The position numbers and the translations under genes are program-made. The notes under the pieces are model-generated. The model ran no database searches. It saw only the letters and a program-made list of their open reading frames with translations, and was not told the DNA's origin. This document shows positions 12,196 to 26,363 of a DNA stretch of 64,000 nucleotides, one piece after another. Position 1 is the first letter of the stretch, and every line of letters starts with the position of its first letter. The stretch spans positions 1,488,001 through 1,552,000 of the forward strand of contig NW_027478170.1 in the NCBI RefSeq assembly GCF_051020975.1, read 5' to 3'. The DNA comes from Osmia lignaria lignaria. Lineage: Eukaryota > Arthropoda > Insecta > Hymenoptera > Megachilidae.

Positions 12196-13805
12196 TTTCA
12201 GATTTATCTCAAGGGATGGGGCGTGACGGACATATTTCGAGATATTTCTTCTTCTTGTTGTTCTTCTTTTGCACAGCTAAGCTGGAAGTGGCATTTGCGG
12301 CTCGCACTATTGCAGAGTTATCTCAAAGAAAGGGGCCACGGTGTTTCTGAATCTCTATTATGTTGGTGCGGCTTCGGAACTTTTAAATATCTCGATATAT
12401 CTCGAAAACTACGCTTCTGATCAAAAAATATCATAGAACATAAATTGTAGGAAACATTATTCTCTACAAAAAACGTCTCTCAACATTTTGCCATAGCTCG
12501 CTTCGTTTCCGAGATATTTGCAGATTCAGCTCAAAGGAACGGGCCTGGCGGACATATTTCGAGATATTTCTTCTTCTTGTTGTTCTTCTTCTGCACAGCT
12601 AAGCTGGAAGTGGCATTTGCAGCTCGCAATAGTGCAGAGTTATCTCAAAGAAAGGGGCCACGGTGTTTCTGTATCTCTATTATGTTGGTGCGGCTTCGGA
12701 ACTTTTAAATATCTTGATATATCTCGAGAACTACGCATCTGATCAAAAAATATCATAGAACATAAAAAGTAGGAAACTTAATTCTCTACAAAAAAGGTCT
12801 CTTAACATTTTGCCATAGCTCGCTTCGTTTCCGAGATATTTGCAGATTTATCTCAAGGGAAGGGGCCTGACGGACATATTTCGAGATATTTCTTCTTCTT
12901 GTTGTTCTTCTTCTGCACAGCTAAGCTGGAAGTGGCATTTGCAGCTCGCAATAGTGCAGAGTTATCTCAAAGAAAGGGGCCACGGTGTTTCTGTATCTCT
13001 ATTATGTTGGTGCGGCTTCGGAACTTTTAAATATCTTGATATATCTCGAGAACTACGCATCTGATCAAAAAATATCATAGAACATAAAAAGTAGGAAACT
13101 TAATTCTCTACAAAAAAGGTCTCTTAACATTTTGCCATAGCTCGCTTCGTGTCCGAGATATTTGCAGATTTATCTCAAGGGAAGGGGCCTGACGGACATA
13201 TTTCGAGATATTTCTTCTTCTTGTTGTTCTTCTTCTGCACTGCTAAACTGGAAGTGGCATTTCCAGCTCGCAATAGTGCAGAGTTATCTCAAAGAAAGGG
13301 GCCACGGTGTTTCTGTATCTCTATTATGTTGGTGCGGCTTCGGAACTTTTAAATATCTTGATATATCTCGAGAACTACGCATCTGATCAACAAATATCAT
13401 AGAACATAAAAAGTAGGAAACTTAATTCTCTACAAAAAAGGTCTCTTAACATTTTGCCATAGCTCGCTTCGTTTCCGAGATATTTGCAGATTTATCTCAA
13501 GGGAAGGGGCCTGACGGACATACTTCGAGATATTTCTTCTTCTTGTTGTTCTTCTTCTGCACAGCTAAACTGGAAGTGGCATTTCCAGCTCGGAATAGTG
13601 CAGAGTTATCTCAAAGAAAGGGGCCACGGTGTTTCTGTATCTCTATTAGGTTGGTGCGGCTTCGGAACTTTTAAATATCTTGATATATCTCGAGAACTAC
13701 GCATCTGATTAAAAAATATCATAGAACGTAAAAAGTAGGAAACTGAATTCTCTACAAAAAAGGTCTCTTAACATTTTGCCATAGCTCGTTTCGTTTCCGA
13801 GATAT
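12196..13805 (+). repeat. Transition block, 5 monomers
   Basis: An a-like monomer (12196, with GATATTTTCAG and GGGGCGTGACGG) is followed by d 12518, g 12840 (GCAGCTCGCAATAG middle), an e variant 13162 (GATCAACAAA instead of CGGATC) and h 13484 (CATACTTCGAG, CTCGGAATAG, TGATTAAAA). Subtypes g and h are new here and characterise the next domain. Confidence 0.75.
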
Positions 13806-15093
13806 TTTCAGATTTATCTCAAGCGAAGGGGCCTGACGGACATATTTCGAGATATTTCTTCTTCTTGTTGTTCTTCTTTTGCACAGCTAAGCTGGCAGTG
13901 GCATTTGCGGCTCGCACTATTGCAGAGTTATCTCAAAGAAAGGGGCCACGGTGTTTCTGAATCTCTATTATGTTGGTGCGGCTTCGGAACTTTTAAATAT
14001 CTTGATATATCTCGAGAACTACGCATCTGATCAAAAAATATCATAGAACATAAAAAGTAGGAAACTTAATTCTCTACAAAAAAGGTCTCTTAACATTTTG
14101 CCATAGCTCGCTTCGTTTCCGAGATATTTGCAGATTTAACTCAAGGGAAGGGGCCTGACGGACATATTTCGAGATATTTCTTCTTCTTGTTGTTCTTCTT
14201 CTGCACAGCTAAGCTGGAAGTGGAATTTGCGGCTCGCACTAGTGCAGAGTTATCTCAAAGAAAGGGGCCACGGTGTTTCTGAATCTCTATTATGTTGGTG
14301 CGGCTTCGGAACTTTTAAATATCTCGATATATCTCGAAAACTACGCTTCTGATCAAAAAATATCATAGAACGTGAATTGTAGGAAACATAATTCTCTACA
14401 AAAAACGTCTCTCAACATTTTGCCATAGCTCGCTTCGTTTCCGAGATATTTGCAGATTCAGCTCAAAGGAACGGGCCTGGCGGACATATTTCGAGATATT
14501 TCTTCTTCTTGTTGTTCTTCTTCTGCACAGCTAAGCTGGAAGTGGCATTTGCAGCTCGCAATAGTGCAGAGTTATCTCAAAGAAAGGGGCCACGGTGTGT
14601 CTGTATCTCTATTATGTTGGTGCGGCTTCGGAACTTTTAAATATCTTGATATATCTCGAGAACTACGCATCTGATCAAAAAATATCATAGAACATAAAAA
14701 GTAGGAAACTTAATTCTCTACAAAAAAGGTCTCTTAACATTTTGCCATAGCTCGCTTCGTTTCCGAGATATTTGCAGATTTATCTCAAGGGAAGGGGCCT
14801 GACGGACATATTTCGAGATATTTCTTCTTCTTGTTGTTCTTCTTCTGCACAGCTAAACTGGAAGTGGCATTTCCAGCTCGGAATAGTGCAGAGTTATCTC
14901 AAAGAAAGGGGCCACGGTGTTTCTGTATCTCTATTATGTTGGTGCGGCTTCGGAACTTTTAAATATCTAGATATATCTCGAGAACTACGCATCTGATTAA
15001 AAAATATCATAGAACGTGAAAAGTAGGAAACTGAATTCTCTACAAAAAAGGTCTCTTAACATTTTGCCATAGCTCGTTTCGTTTCCGAGATAT
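13806..15093 (+). repeat. Second HOR family, 4 monomers (i-c-d-h)
   Basis: It opens with subtype i (GATATTTTCAG, CAAGCGAAGG, GCTGGCAGTGG), then c (14128, with CAGATTTAACTC), d (14450, GGTGTGTCTG) and h (14772). Confidence 0.75.
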
Positions 15094-16703
15094 TTTCAGA
15101 TTTATCTCAAGCGAAGGGGCCTGACGGACATATTTCGAGATATTTCTTCTTCTTGTTGTTCTTCTTTTGCACAGCTAAGCTGGCAGTGGCATTTGCGGCT
15201 CGCACTATTGCAGAGTTATCTCAAAGAAAGGGGCCACGGTGTTTCTGAATCTCTATTATGTTGGTGCGGCTTCGGAACTTTTAAATATCTTGATATATCT
15301 CGAGAACTACGCATCTGATCAAAAAATATCATAGAACATAAAAAGTAGGAAACTTAATTCTCTACAAAAAAGGTCTCTTAACATTTTGCCATAGCTCGCT
15401 TCGTTTCCGAGATATTTGCAGATTTATCTCAAGGGAAGGGGCCTGACGGACATATTTCGAGATATTTCTTCTTCTTGTTGTTCTTCTTCTGCACAGCTAA
15501 GCTGGAAGTGGAATTTGCGGCTCGCACTAGTGCAGAGTTATCTCAAAGAAAGGGGCCACGGTGTTTCTGAATCTCTATTATGTTGGTGCGGCTTCGGAAC
15601 TTTTAAATATCTCGATATATCTCGAAAACTACGCTTCTGATCAAAAAATATCATAGAACATGAACTGTAGGAAACATAATTCTCTACAAAAAACGTCTCT
15701 TAACATTTTGCCATAGCTCGCTTCGTTTCCGAGATATTTGCAGATTTATCTCAAGGGAAGGGGCCTGACGGACATATTTCGAGATATTTCTTCTTCTTGT
15801 TGTTCTTCTTCTGCACAGCTAAGCTGGAAGTGGAATTTGCGGCTCGCACTAGTGCAGAGTTATCTCAAAGAAAGGGGCCACGGTGTTTCTGAATCTCTAT
15901 TATGTTGGTGCGGCTTCGGAACTTTTAAATATCTCGATATATCTCGAAAACTACGCTTCTGATCAAAAAATATCATAGAACATGAACTGTAGGAAACATA
16001 ATTCTCTACAAAAAACGTCTCTCAACATTTTGCCATAGCTCGCTTCGTTTCCGAGATATTTGCAGATTCAGCTCAAAGGAACGGGCCTGGCGGACATATT
16101 TCGAGATATTTCTTCTTCTTGTTGTTCTTCTTCTGCACAGCTAAGCTGGAAGTGGCATTTGCAGCTCGCAATAGTGCAGAGTTATCTCAAAGAAAGGGGC
16201 CACGGTGTGTCTGTATCTCTATTATGTTGGTGCGGCTTCGGAACTTTTAAATATCTTGATATATCTCGAGAACTACGCATCTGATCAAAAAATATCATAG
16301 AACATAAAAAGTAGGAAACTTAATTCTCTACAAAAAAGGTCTCTTAACATTTTGCCATAGCTCGCTTCGTTTCCGAGATATTTGCAGATTTATCTCAAGG
16401 GAAGGGGCCTGACGGACATATTTCGAGATATTTCTTCTTCTTGTTGTTCTTCTTCTGCACAGCTAAGCTGGAAGTGGCATTTGCAGCTCGCAATAGTGCA
16501 GAGTTATCTCAAAGAAAGGGGCCACGGTGTTTCTGTATCTCTATTATGTTGGTGCGGCTTCGGAACTTTTAAATATCTTGATATATCTCGAGAACTACGC
16601 ATCTGATTAAAAAATATCATAGAACGTAAAAAGTAGGAAACTGAATTCTCTACAAAAAAGGTCTCTTAACATTTTGCCATAGCTCGTTTCGTTTCCGAGA
16701 TAT
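15094..16703 (+). repeat. Second HOR family, 5 monomers (i-c-c-d-g/h)
   Basis: It contains i 15094, two nearly identical c copies (15416 and 15738, both with CATGAACTG), d 16060 and a g/h chimera 16382 (g middle, TGATTAAAA tail of h). The doubled c is a one-monomer local duplication. Confidence 0.75.
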
Positions 16704-17991
16704 TTTCAGATTTATCTCAAGCGAAGGGGCCTGACGGACATATTTCGAGATATTTCTTCTTCTTGTTGTTCTTCTTTTGCACAGCTAAGCTGGCAGTGGC
16801 ATTTGCGGCTCGCACTATTGCAGAGTTATCTCAAAGAAAGGGGCCACGGTGTTTCTGAATCTCTATTATGTTGGTGCGGCTTCGGAACTTTTAAATATCT
16901 TGATATATCTCGAGAACTACGCATCTGATCAAAAAATATCATAGAACATAAAAAGTAGGAAACTTAATTCTCTACAAAAAAGGTCTCTTAACATTTTGCC
17001 ATAGCTCGCTTCGTTTCCGAGATATTTGCAGATTTATCTCAAGGGAAGGGGCCTGACGGACATATTTCGAGATATTTCTTCTTCTTGTTGTTCTTCTTCT
17101 GCACAGCTAAGCTGGAAGTGGCATTTGCAGCTCGCAATAGTGCAGAGTTATCTCAAAGAAAGGGGCCACGGTGTTTCTGTATCTCTATTATGTTGGTGCG
17201 GCTTCGGAACTTTTAAATATCTTGATATATCTCGAGAACTACGCATCTGATCAAAAAATATCATAGAACATAAAAAGTAGGAAACTTAATTCTCTACAAA
17301 AAAGGTCTCTTAACATTTTGCCATAGCTCGCTTCGTGTCCGAGATATTTGCAGATTTATCTCAAGGGAAGGGGCCTGACGGACATATTTCGAGATATTTC
17401 TTCTTCTTGTTGTTCTTCTTCTGCACTGCTAAACTGGAAGTGGCATTTCCAGCTCGCAATAGTGCAGAGTTATCTCAAAGAAAGGGGCCACGGTGTTTCT
17501 GTATCTCTATTATGTTGGTGCGGCTTCGGAACTTTTAAATATCTTGATATATCTCGAGAACTACGCATCTGATCAACAAATATCATAGAACATAAAAAGT
17601 AGGAAACTTAATTCTCTACCAAAAAGGTCTCTTAACATTTTGCCATAGCTCGCTTCGTTTCCGAGATATTTGCAGATTTATCTCAAGGGAAGGGGCCTGA
17701 CGGACATACTTCGAGATATTTCTTCTTCTTGTTGTTCTTCTTCTGCACAGCTAAACTGGAAGTGGCATTTCCAGCTCGGAATAGTGCAGAGTTATCTCAA
17801 AGAAAGGGGCCACGGTGTTTCTGTATCTCTATTATGTTGGTGCGGCTTCGGAACTTTTAAATATCTTGATATATCTCGAGAACTACGCATCTGATTAAAA
17901 AATATCATAGAACGTAAAAAGTAGGAAACTGAATTCTCTACAAAAAAGGTCTCTTAACATTTTGCCATAGCTCGTTTCGTTTCCGAGATAT
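16704..17991 (+). repeat. Second HOR family, 4 monomers (i-g-e-h)
   Basis: The subtypes are i 16704, g 17026, e variant 17348 (GATCAACAAA) and h 17670 (CATACTTCGAG). The e-h pair matches 13162-13805. Confidence 0.75.
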
Positions 17992-19601
17992 TTTCAGATT
18001 TATCTCAAGCGAAGGGGCCTGACGGACATATTTCGAGATATTTCTTCTTCTTGTTGTTCTTCTTTTGCACAGCTAAGCTGGCAGTGGCATTTGCGGCTCG
18101 CACTATTGCAGAGTTATCTCAAAGAAAGGGGCCACGGTGTTTCTGAATCTCTATTATGTTGGTGCGGCTTCGGAACTTTTAAATATCTTGATATATCTCG
18201 AGAACTACGCATCTGATCAAAAAATATCATAGAACATAAAAAGTAGGAAACTTAATTCTCTACAAAAAAGGTCTCTTAACATTTTGCCATAGCTCGCTTC
18301 GTGTCCGAGATATTTGCAGATTTATCTCAAGGGAAGGGGCCTGACGGACATATTTCGAGATATTTCTTCTTCTTGTTGTTCTTCTTCTGCACTGCTAAAC
18401 TGGAAGTGGCATTTCCAGCTCGCAATAGTGCAGAGTTATCTCAAAGAAAGGGGCCACGGTGTTTCTGTATCTCTATTATGTTGGTGCGGCTTCGGAACTT
18501 TTAAATATCTTGATATATCTCGAGAACTACGCATCTGATCAAAAAATATCGTAGAACATAAAAAGTAGGAAACTTAATTCTCTACAAAAAAGGTCTCTTA
18601 ACATTTTGCCATAGCTCGCTTCGTTTCCGAGATATTTGCAGATTTATCTCAAGGGAAGGGGCCTGACGGACATATTTCGAGATATTTCTTCTTCTTGTTG
18701 TTCTTCTTCTGCACAGCTAAGCTGGAAGTGGCATTTGCAGCTCGCAATAGTGCAGAGTTATCTCAAAGAAAGGGGCCACGGTGTTTCTGTATCTCTATTA
18801 TGTTGGTGCGGCTTCGGAACTTTTAAATATCTTGATATATCTCGAGAACTACGCATCTGATCAAAAAATATCATAGAACATAAAAAGTAGGAAACTTAAT
18901 TCTCTACAAAAAAGGTCTCTTAACATTTTGCCATAGCTCGCTTCGTGTCCGAGATATTTGCAGATTTATCTCAAGGGAAGGGGCCTGACGGACATATTTC
19001 GAGATATTTCTTCTTCTTGTTGATCTTCTTCTGCACTGCTAAACTGGAAGTGGCATTTCCAGCACGCAATAGTGCAGAGTTATCTCAAAGAAAGGGGCCA
19101 CGGTGTTTCTGTATCTCTATTATGTTGGTGCGGCTTCGGAACTTTTAAATATCTTGATATATCTCGAGAACTACGCATCTGATCAAAAAATATCGTAGAA
19201 CATAAAAAGTAGGAAACTTAATTCTCTACAAAAAAGGTCTCTTAACATTTTGCCATAGCTCGCTTCGTTTCCGAGATATTTGCAGATTTATCTCAAGGGA
19301 AGGGGCCTGACGGACATATTTCGAGATATTTCTTCTTCTTGTTGTTCTTCTTCTGCACAGCTAAGCTGGAAGTGGCATTTGCAGCTCGCAATAGTGCAGA
19401 GTTATCTCAAAGAAAGGGGCCACGGTGTTTCTGTATCTCTATTATGTTGGTGCGGCTTCGGAACTTTTAAATATCTTGATATATCTCGAGAACTACGCAT
19501 CTGATTAAAAAATATCATAGAACGTAAAAAGTAGGAAACTGAATTCTCTACAAAAAAGGTCTCTTAACATTTTGCCATAGCTCGCTTCGTTTCCGAGATA
19601 T
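17992..19601 (+). repeat. Second HOR family, 5 monomers (i-e-g-e-g/h)
   Basis: The subtypes are i 17992, e variants at 18314 and 18958 (both with ATCGTAGAAC), g 18636 and g/h 19280. The e-g pair is doubled. The copy at 18958 also has GTTGATCTTC, which puts a stop in the common open frame. Confidence 0.75.
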
Positions 19602-21855
19602 TTTCAGATTTATCTCAAGCGAAGGGGCCTGACGGACATATTTCGAGATATTTCTTCTTCTTGTTGTTCTTCCTCTGCACAGCTAAGCTGGAAGTGGCAT
19701 TTGCAGCTCGCAATAGTGCAGAGTTATCTCAAAGAAAGGGGCCACGGTGTTTCTGTATCTCTATTATGTTGGTGCGGCTTCGGAACTTTTAAATATCTTG
19801 ATATATCTCGAGAACTACGCATCTGATCAAAAAATATCATAGAACACAAAAAGTAGGAAACTTAATTCTCTACAAAAAAGGTCTCTTAACATTTTGCCAT
19901 AGCTCGCTTCGTTTCCGAGATATTTGCAGATTTATCTCAAGGGAAGGGGCCTGACGGACATATTTCGAGATATTTCTTCTTCTTATTGTTCTTCTTCTGC
20001 ACAGCTAAGCTGGAAGTGGCATTTGCGGCTCGCACTAGTGCAGAGTTATCTCAACGAAACGGGCCACGGTGTTTCTGTATCTCTATTATGTTGGTGCGGC
20101 TTCGGAACTTTTAAATATCTCGATATATCTTGAAAACTACGCTTCTGATCAAAAAATATCATAGAACATAAATTGTAGGAAACATAATTCTCTACAAAAA
20201 AGGTCTCTTAACATTTTGCCATAGCTCGCTTCGTTTCCGAGATATTTGCAGATATATCTCAAGGGAAGGGGCCTGACGGACATATTTCGAGATATTTCTT
20301 CTTCTTGTTGTTCTTCTTCTGCACAGCTAAGCTGGAAGTGGCATTTGCGGCTCGCACTAGTGCAGAGTTATCTCAAAGAAAGGGACCACGGTGTTTCTGT
20401 ATCCCTATTATGTTGGTGCGGCTTCGGAACTTTTAAATATCTCGATATATCTCGAAAACTACGCTTCTGATCAAAAAATATCATAGAACATAAATTGTAG
20501 GAAACATAATTCTCTACAAAAAAGGTCTCTTAACATTTTGCCATAGCTCGCTTCGTTTCCGAGATATTTGCAGATATATCTCAAGGGTAGGGGCCTGACG
20601 GACATATTTCGAGATATTTCTTCTTCTTGTTGTTCTTCTTCTGCACAGCTAAGCAGGAAGTGGCATTTGCGGCTCGCACTAGTGCAGAGTTATCTCAAAG
20701 AAAGGGGCCACGGTGTTTCTGTATCTCTATTATGTTGGTGCGGCTTCGGAACTTTTAAATATCTCGATATATCTCGAAAACTACGCTTCTGATCAAAAAA
20801 TATCATAGAACATAAATTGTAGGAAACATAATTCCCTACAAAAAAGGTCTCTTAACATTTTGCCATAGCTCGCTTCGTTTCCGAGATATTTGCAGATATA
20901 TCTCAAGGGAAGGGGCCTGACGGACATATTTCGAGATATTTCTTCTTCTTGTTGTTCTTCTTCTGCACAGCTAAGCTGGAAGTGGCATTTACAGCTCGCA
21001 ATAGTGCAGAGTTATCTCAAAGAAAGGGGCCACGGTGTTTCTGTATCTCTATTATGTTGGTGCGGCTTCGGAACTTTTAAATCTCTCGATATATCTCGAA
21101 AACTGCGCTTCTGATCAAAAAATATCATAGAACATAAATTGTAGGAAACATAATTCTCTACAAAAAAGGTCTCTTAACATTTTGCCATAGCTCGCTTCGT
21201 TTCCGAGATATTTGCAGATTTATCTCAAGGGAAGGGGCCTGACGGACATATTTCGAGATATTTCTTCTTCTTGTTGTTCTTCTTCTGCACAGCTAAGCTG
21301 GAAGTGGCATTTGCGGCTCGCACTAGTGCAGAGTTATCTCAAAGAAAGGGGCCACGGTGTTTCTGTATCTCTATTATGTTGGTGCGGCTTCGGAACTTTT
21401 AAATATCTTGATATATCTCGCGAACTACGCATCTGATCAAAAAATATCATAGAACATAAAAAGTAGGAAACTTAATTCTCTACAAAAAAGGTCTCTTAAC
21501 ATTTTGCCATAGCTCGCTTCGTTTCCGAGATATTTGCAGATTTATCTCAAGGGAAGGGGCCTGACGGACATATTTCGAGATATTTCTTCTTCTTGTTGTT
21601 CTTCTTCTGCACAGCTAAGCTGGAAGTGGCATTTGCGGCTCGCACTAGTGCAGAGATATCTCAAAGAAAGGGGCCACGGTGTTTCTGTTTCTCTATTATG
21701 TTGGTGCGGCTTCGGAACTTTTAAATATCTTGATATATCTCGAGAACTACGCATCTGATCAAAAAATATCATAGAACATAAAAAGTCGGAAACTTAATTC
21801 TCTACAAAAAAGGTCTCTTATGATTTTGCCATAGCTCGCTTCGTTTCCGAGATAT
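19602..21855 (+). repeat. Seven monomers without clear HOR order
   Basis: Monomers at 19602 (i head, g middle), 19924, 20246, 20568, 20890, 21212 and 21534. Most have the CGGCTCGCACTAG middle and tail haplotype II, and carry many private substitutions (for example TTATTGTTC, AGCAGGAAG, AAATCTCTCG). This is a boundary zone between two HOR families. Confidence 0.7.
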
Positions 21856-24753
21856 TTGCAGATTTATCTCAAGGGAAGGGGCCTGACGGACATATTTCGA
21901 GATATTTCTTCTTCTTGTTGTTCTTCTTCTGCACAGCTAAGCTGGAAGTGGCATTTGCGGCTCGCACTAGTGCAGAGTTATCTCAAAGAAAGGGGCCACG
22001 GTGTTTCTGTATCTCTATTATGTTGGTGCGGCTTCGGAGCTTTTAAATATCTCGATATATCTCGAAAACTACGCTTCTGATCAAAAAATATCATAGAACA
22101 TAAATTGTAGGAAACATAATTCTCTACAAAAAACGTCTCTTAACATTTTGCCGTAGCTCGCTTCGTTTCCGAGATATTTGCAGATATATCTCACGGGAAG
22201 GGGCCTGACGGACATATTTCGAGATATTTCTTCTTCTTGTTGTTCTTCTTCTGCACAGCTAAGCTGGAAGTGGCATTTGCAGCTCGCAATAGTGCAGAGT
22301 TATCTCAAAGAAAGGGGCCACGGTGTTTCTGTATCTCTATTATGTTGGTGCGGCTTCGGAACTTTTAAATATCTCGATATATCTCGAGAACTACGCATCT
22401 GATCAAAAAATATCATAGAAAATAAAAAGTAGGACACTTAATTCTCTACAAAAAAGGTCTCTTAACATTTTGCCATAGCTCGCTTTGTTTCCGAGATATT
22501 TGCAGATTTATCTCAAGGGAAGGGGCCTGACGGACATATTTCGAGATATTTCTTCTTCTTGTTGTTCTTCTTCTGCACAGCTAAGCTGGAAGTGGCATTT
22601 GCAGGTAGCAATAGTGCAGAGTTATCTCAAAGAAAGGGCCCACGGTGTTTCTGTATCTCTATTATGTTGGTGCGGCTTCGGAACTTTTAAATATCTCGAT
22701 ATATCTCGAAAACTACGCTTCTGATCAAAAAATATCATAGAACATAAAAAGTAGGAAACTTAATTCTCTACAAAAAAGGTCTCTTAACATTTTGCCATAG
22801 CTTGCTTCGTTTTCGAGATATTTGCAGATTTATCTCAAGGGAAGGGGACTGACGGACATATTTCGAGATATTTCTTCTTCTTGTTGTTCTTCTTCTGCAC
22901 AGCTAAGCTGGAAGTGGCATTTGCAGCTCGCAATAGTGCAGAGTTACCTCAAAGAAAGGGGCCACGGTGTTTCTGTATCTCTATTATGTTGGTGCCGCTT
23001 CGGAACTTTTAAATATCTGGATATATCTCGAGAACTACGCATCTGATCAAAAAATATCATAGAACATAAATTGTAGGAAACATAATTCTCTACAAAAAAG
23101 GTCTCTTAAGATTTTGCCATAGCTCGTTTCGTTTCCGAGATATTTGCAGATATATCTCAAGGGAAGGGGCCTGACGGACATATTTCGAGATATTTCTTCT
23201 TCTTGTTGTTCTTCTTCTGCACAGCTAAGCTGGAAGTGGCATTTGCAGCTCGCAATAGTGCAGAGTTATCTCAAAGAAAGGGGCCACGGTGTTTCTGTAT
23301 CTCTATTATGTTGGTGCGGCTTCGGAACTTTTAAATATCTTGATATATGTCGAGAACTACGCATCTGATCAAAAAATATCACAGAACATAAAAAGTAGGA
23401 AACTTAATTCTCTACAAAAAAGGTCTCTTAACATTTTGCCATAGCTCGCTTCGTTTCCGAGATATTTGCAGATTTATCTCAAGGGAAGAGGACTGACGGA
23501 CATATTTCGAGATATTTCTTCTTCTTGTTGTTCTTCTTCTGCACAGCTAAGCTGGAAGTGGCATTTGCAGCTCGCAATAGTGCAGAGTTATCTCAAAGAA
23601 AGAGGCCACGGTGTTTCTGTACCTCTATTATGTTGGTGCAGCTTCGGAACTTTTAAATATCTTGATCTATCTCGAGAACTACGCATCTGATCAAAAAATA
23701 TCATAGAACATAAAAAGTAGGAAACATAATTCTCTACAAAAAAGGTCTCTTAAGATTTTGCCATAGCTCGTTTCGTTTCCGAGATATTTGCAGATATATC
23801 TCAAGGGAAGGGGCCTGACGGACATATTTCGAGATATTTCTTCTTCTTGTTGTTCTTCTTCTGCACAGCTAAACTGGAAGTGGCATTTCCAGCTCGCAAT
23901 AGTGCAGAGGTATCTCAAAGAATGGGGCCACGGTGTTTCTGTATCTCTATTATGTTGTTGCGGCTTCGGAACTTTTAAATATCTTGATATATCTCGAGAA
24001 CTACGCATCTGATCAAAAAATATCATAGAACATAAAAAGTAGGTAACTTAATTCTCTACAAAAAAGGTCTCTTAACATTTTGCCATAGCTCGCTTCGTTT
24101 CCGAGATATGTGCAGATTTATCGCAAGGGAAGGGGCCTGACGGACATATTTCGAGATATTTCTTCTTCCTGTTGTTCTTCTTCTGCACAGCTAAGCTGGA
24201 AGTGGCATTTGCGGCTCGCACTAGTGCAGAGTTATCTCAAAGAAAGGGGCCACGGTGTTTCTGAATCTCTATTATGTTGGTGCGGCTTCGGAACTTTTAA
24301 ATATCTCGATATATCTCGAAAACTACGCTTCTGATCAAAAAATATCATAGAACATAAATTGTAGGAAACATAATTCTCTACAAAAAACGTCTCTCAACAT
24401 TTTGCCATAGCTCGCTTCGTTTCCGAGATATTTGCAGATTCAGCTCAAAGGAACTGGCCTGACGGACATATTTCGAGATATTTCTTCTTCTTGTTGTTCT
24501 TCCTCTGCACAGCTAAGCTGGAAGTGGCATTTGCAGCTCGCAATACTGCAGAGTTATCTCAATGAAAGGGGCCACGGTGTTTCTGTATCTCTATTATGTT
24601 GGTGCGGCTTCGGAACTTTTAAATATCTTGATATATCTCGAGAACTACGCATCTGATCAAAAAATATCATAGAACATAAAAAGTCGGAAACTTAATTCTC
24701 TACAAAAAAGGTCTCTTATGATTTTGCCATAGCTCGCTTCGTTTCCGAGATAT
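21856..24753 (+). repeat. 9-monomer HOR, copy 1, 2,898 bp
   Basis: Monomers 21856, 22178, 22500, 22822, 23144, 23466, 23788, 24110 and 24432. Diagnostic variants are TTCGGAGCTT, GCAGGTAGCA, AAAGGGCCCACGG, CTTGCTTCGTTTTCG, GGGGACTGACGG, ATATGTCGAG, CTTGATCTATC, GATATGTGCAG and AATACTGCAG. All recur in copy 2. Confidence 0.88.
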
Positions 24754-26041
24754 TTGCAGATTTATCTCAAGGGAAGGGGCCTGACGGACATATTTCGAGA
24801 TATTTCTTCTTCTTGTTGTTCTTCTTCTGCACAGCTAAGCTGGAAGTGGCATTTGCGGCTCGCACTAGTGCAGAGTTATCTCAACGAAAGGGGCCACGGT
24901 GTTTCTGTATCTCTATTATGTTGGTGCGGCTTCGGAACTTTTAAATATCTCGATATATCTCGAAAACTACGCTTCTGATCAAAAAATATCATAGAACATA
25001 AATTGTAGGAAACATAATTCTCTACAAAAAAGGTCTCTTAACATTTTGCCATAGCTCGCTTCGTTTCCGAGATATTTGCAGATATATCTCAAGGGAAGGG
25101 GCCTGACGGACATATTTCGAGATATTTCTTCTTCTTGTTGTTCTTTTTCTGCACAGCTAAGCTGGAAGTGGCATTTGCAGCTCGCAATAGTGCAGAGTTA
25201 TCTCAAAGAAAGGGGCCACGGTGTTTCTGTATCTCTATTATGTTGGTGCGGCTTCGGAGCTTTTAAATATCTCGATATATCTCGAAAACTACGCTTCTGA
25301 TCAAAAAATATCATAGAACATAAATTGTAGGAAACATAATTCTCTACAAAAAACGTCTCTTAACATTTTGCCGTAGCTCGCTTCGTTTCCGAGATATTTG
25401 CAGATATATCTCAAGGGAAGGGGCCTGACGGACATATTTCGAGATATTTCTTCTTCTTGTTGTTCTTCTTCTGCACAGCTAAGCTGGAAGTGGCATTTGC
25501 AGCTCGCAATAGTGCAGAGTTATCTCAAAGAAAGGGGCCACGGTGTTTCTGTATCTCTATTATGTTGGTGCGGCTTCGGAACTTTTAAATATCTCGATAT
25601 ATCTCGAGAACTACGCATCTGATCAAAAAATATCATAGAAAATAAAAAGTAGGACACTTAATTCTCTACAAAAAAGGTCTCTTAACATTTTGCCATAGCT
25701 CGCTTTGTTTCCGAGATATTTGCAGATTTATCTCAAGGGAAGGGGCCTGACTGACATATTTCGAGATATTTCTTCTTCTTGTTGTTCTTCTTCTGCACAG
25801 CTAAGCTGGAAGTGGCATTTGCAGGTAGCAATAGTGCAGAGTTATCTCAAAGAAAGGGCCCACGGTGTTTCTGTATCTCTATTATGTTGGTGCGGCTTCG
25901 GAACTTTTAAATATCTCGATATATCTCGAAAACTACGCTTCTGATCAAAAAATATCATAGAACATAAAAAGTAGGAAACTTAATTCTCTACAAAAAAGGT
26001 CTCTTAACATTTTGCCATAGCTTGCTTCGTTTTCGAGATAT

Positions 26042-26363
26042 TTGCAGATTTATCTCAAGGGAAGGGGACTGACGGACATATTTCGAGATATTTCTTCTTC
26101 TTGTTGTTCTTCTTCTGCACAGCTAAGCTGGAAGTGGCATTTGCAGCTCGCAATAGTGCAGAGTTATCTCAAAGAAAGGGGCCACGGTGTTTCTGTATCT
26201 CTATTATGTTGGTGCGGCTTCGGAACTTTTAAATATCTTGATATATGTCGAGAACTACGCATCTGATCAAAAAATATCACAGAACATAAAAAGTAGGAAA
26301 CTTAATTCTCTACAAAAAAGGTCTCTTAACATTTTGCCATAGCTCGCTTCGTTTCCGAGATAT
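26042..26363 (+). repeat. Chimeric monomer (22822-type head, 23144-type tail)
   Basis: The head has CTTGCTTCGTTTTCG just upstream and A at 26068 (GGGGACTGACGG), as at 22822. The tail has G at 26247 (ATATGTCGAG) and ATCACAGAAC, as at 23144. The exchange lies between 26069 and 26246 and removes exactly one monomer. Confidence 0.82.
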